Source: PALSA-612 sp963773055
Lineage (GTDB): Bacteria > Actinomycetota > Thermoleophilia > Gaiellales > Gaiellaceae
Reading direction: 5' to 3'
Assembly (NCBI GenBank): GCA_963773055.1
Contig: CAVYZL010000006.1
Location: forward strand, 248,001 to 312,000
DNA: 64,000 nt
Numbering within the stretch: the first letter of the stretch is position 1; the number at the start of each line of letters is the position of its first letter. The translations under genes and the position numbers were made by a program. Below are positions 63,908 through 64,000 of the stretch, one piece after another. The notes under the pieces were generated by a model, which did no database searches, was not told the DNA's origin, and saw only the letters and a list, made by a program, of their open reading frames with translations.

Positions 63908-64000
63908 TTAGCGCGTGACGAGTAGCCACACGAATCCAAATACGAGGGCGATCTGGCCGAGCAATAGAGCTAGTCGCTCAGCGGGCAGGCCCGAGACAGA
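63908..64000 (-). CDS. Membrane protein, C-terminal end (partial)
   Basis: The window ends inside this gene; 30 codons before TAA are visible. ERLALLLGQIALVFGFVWLL is a membrane helix that closes the protein. Nothing more can be said about the family. Confidence 0.45.
   Translation of the reverse strand, partial: SVSGLPAERLALLLGQIALVFGFVWLLVTR

Noticed and set aside
1..64000. CRISPR array, insertion sequence or prophage
   Set aside because: No regularly spaced repeats, transposase, terminal inverted repeats, integrase, capsid or terminase genes were seen on either strand.

Overview
The window is high-GC DNA with short spacers, GTG/TTG starts and many 1-4 nt gene overlaps. Its family mix points to an Actinomycetota genome, probably class Thermoleophilia (Gaiellales or Solirubrobacterales): a cyclase-ATPase-LuxR regulator, a stand-alone LigD polymerase domain, DUF1918, DUF5995 and an actinobacterial LexA box. 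The phylum is a fairly safe inference; the class is a guess from gene content. No complete rRNA, tRNA, CRISPR array, transposase or integrase was found.

Layout. 0-12 kb is mostly housekeeping and regulation: a GFA-family gene end, a frameshifted cyclase/ATPase/LuxR gene, a STAS protein, the LigD polymerase domain, SRPBCC, DUF1918, a universal stress protein, an ECF sigma/anti-sigma pair, rpmE and an RpoD-family sigma factor. 12-16.3 kb is dense in frameshifts. It holds GlsB-like and VOC genes, a perfect LexA box (12884-12897), a DEDDh exonuclease/GIY-YIG nuclease gene overlapping dinB, and the tail of a superfamily-1 helicase. 16.3-19.4 kb holds an FAD oxidoreductase, small hypotheticals and a tRNA-like scrap.

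19.4-52.7 kb reads as a biological-conflict or signalling island. It has three TIR-TM-WD40 proteins; a minus-strand TIR-8TM / SLOG(LSDAT) / SLATT(DUF4231) set; a patatin / heme dioxygenase-like / MBL / DUF5995 set facing a second, membrane-anchored patatin; an M4 protease / emfourin inhibitor / NUC endonuclease operon; and a plus-strand operon of a metallophosphoesterase fragment, a catalytically altered isochorismatase-like membrane protein, a SIR2 protein, an nSTAND1-WD40 ATPase and a TolB-like propeller. Predicted NAD-consuming domains (TIR, SIR2), nucleotide sensors (SLOG), pore-type membrane partners (SLATT, TM) and lipid-attacking enzymes (patatin) lie side by side. Near 49 kb is a run of gene remnants: a trypsin tail, a truncated secreted paralogue and a DUF5995 tail.

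53.2-63.7 kb is bracketed by identical 51-bp direct repeats that correspond to the anticodon loop through the 3' end of a tRNA-Ala(UGC)-like gene, the classic attachment-site shape. Inside is one minus-strand operon with a good promoter: a small 46-aa gene and four large genes of 751, 795, 1223 and 484 aa joined by overlapping stop/start codons. Only the first large gene matches a named domain that I recognise (DUF6603). This is the best candidate here for an undescribed system carried on an integrated element. Outside the right repeat, the window ends in a partial membrane-protein gene.
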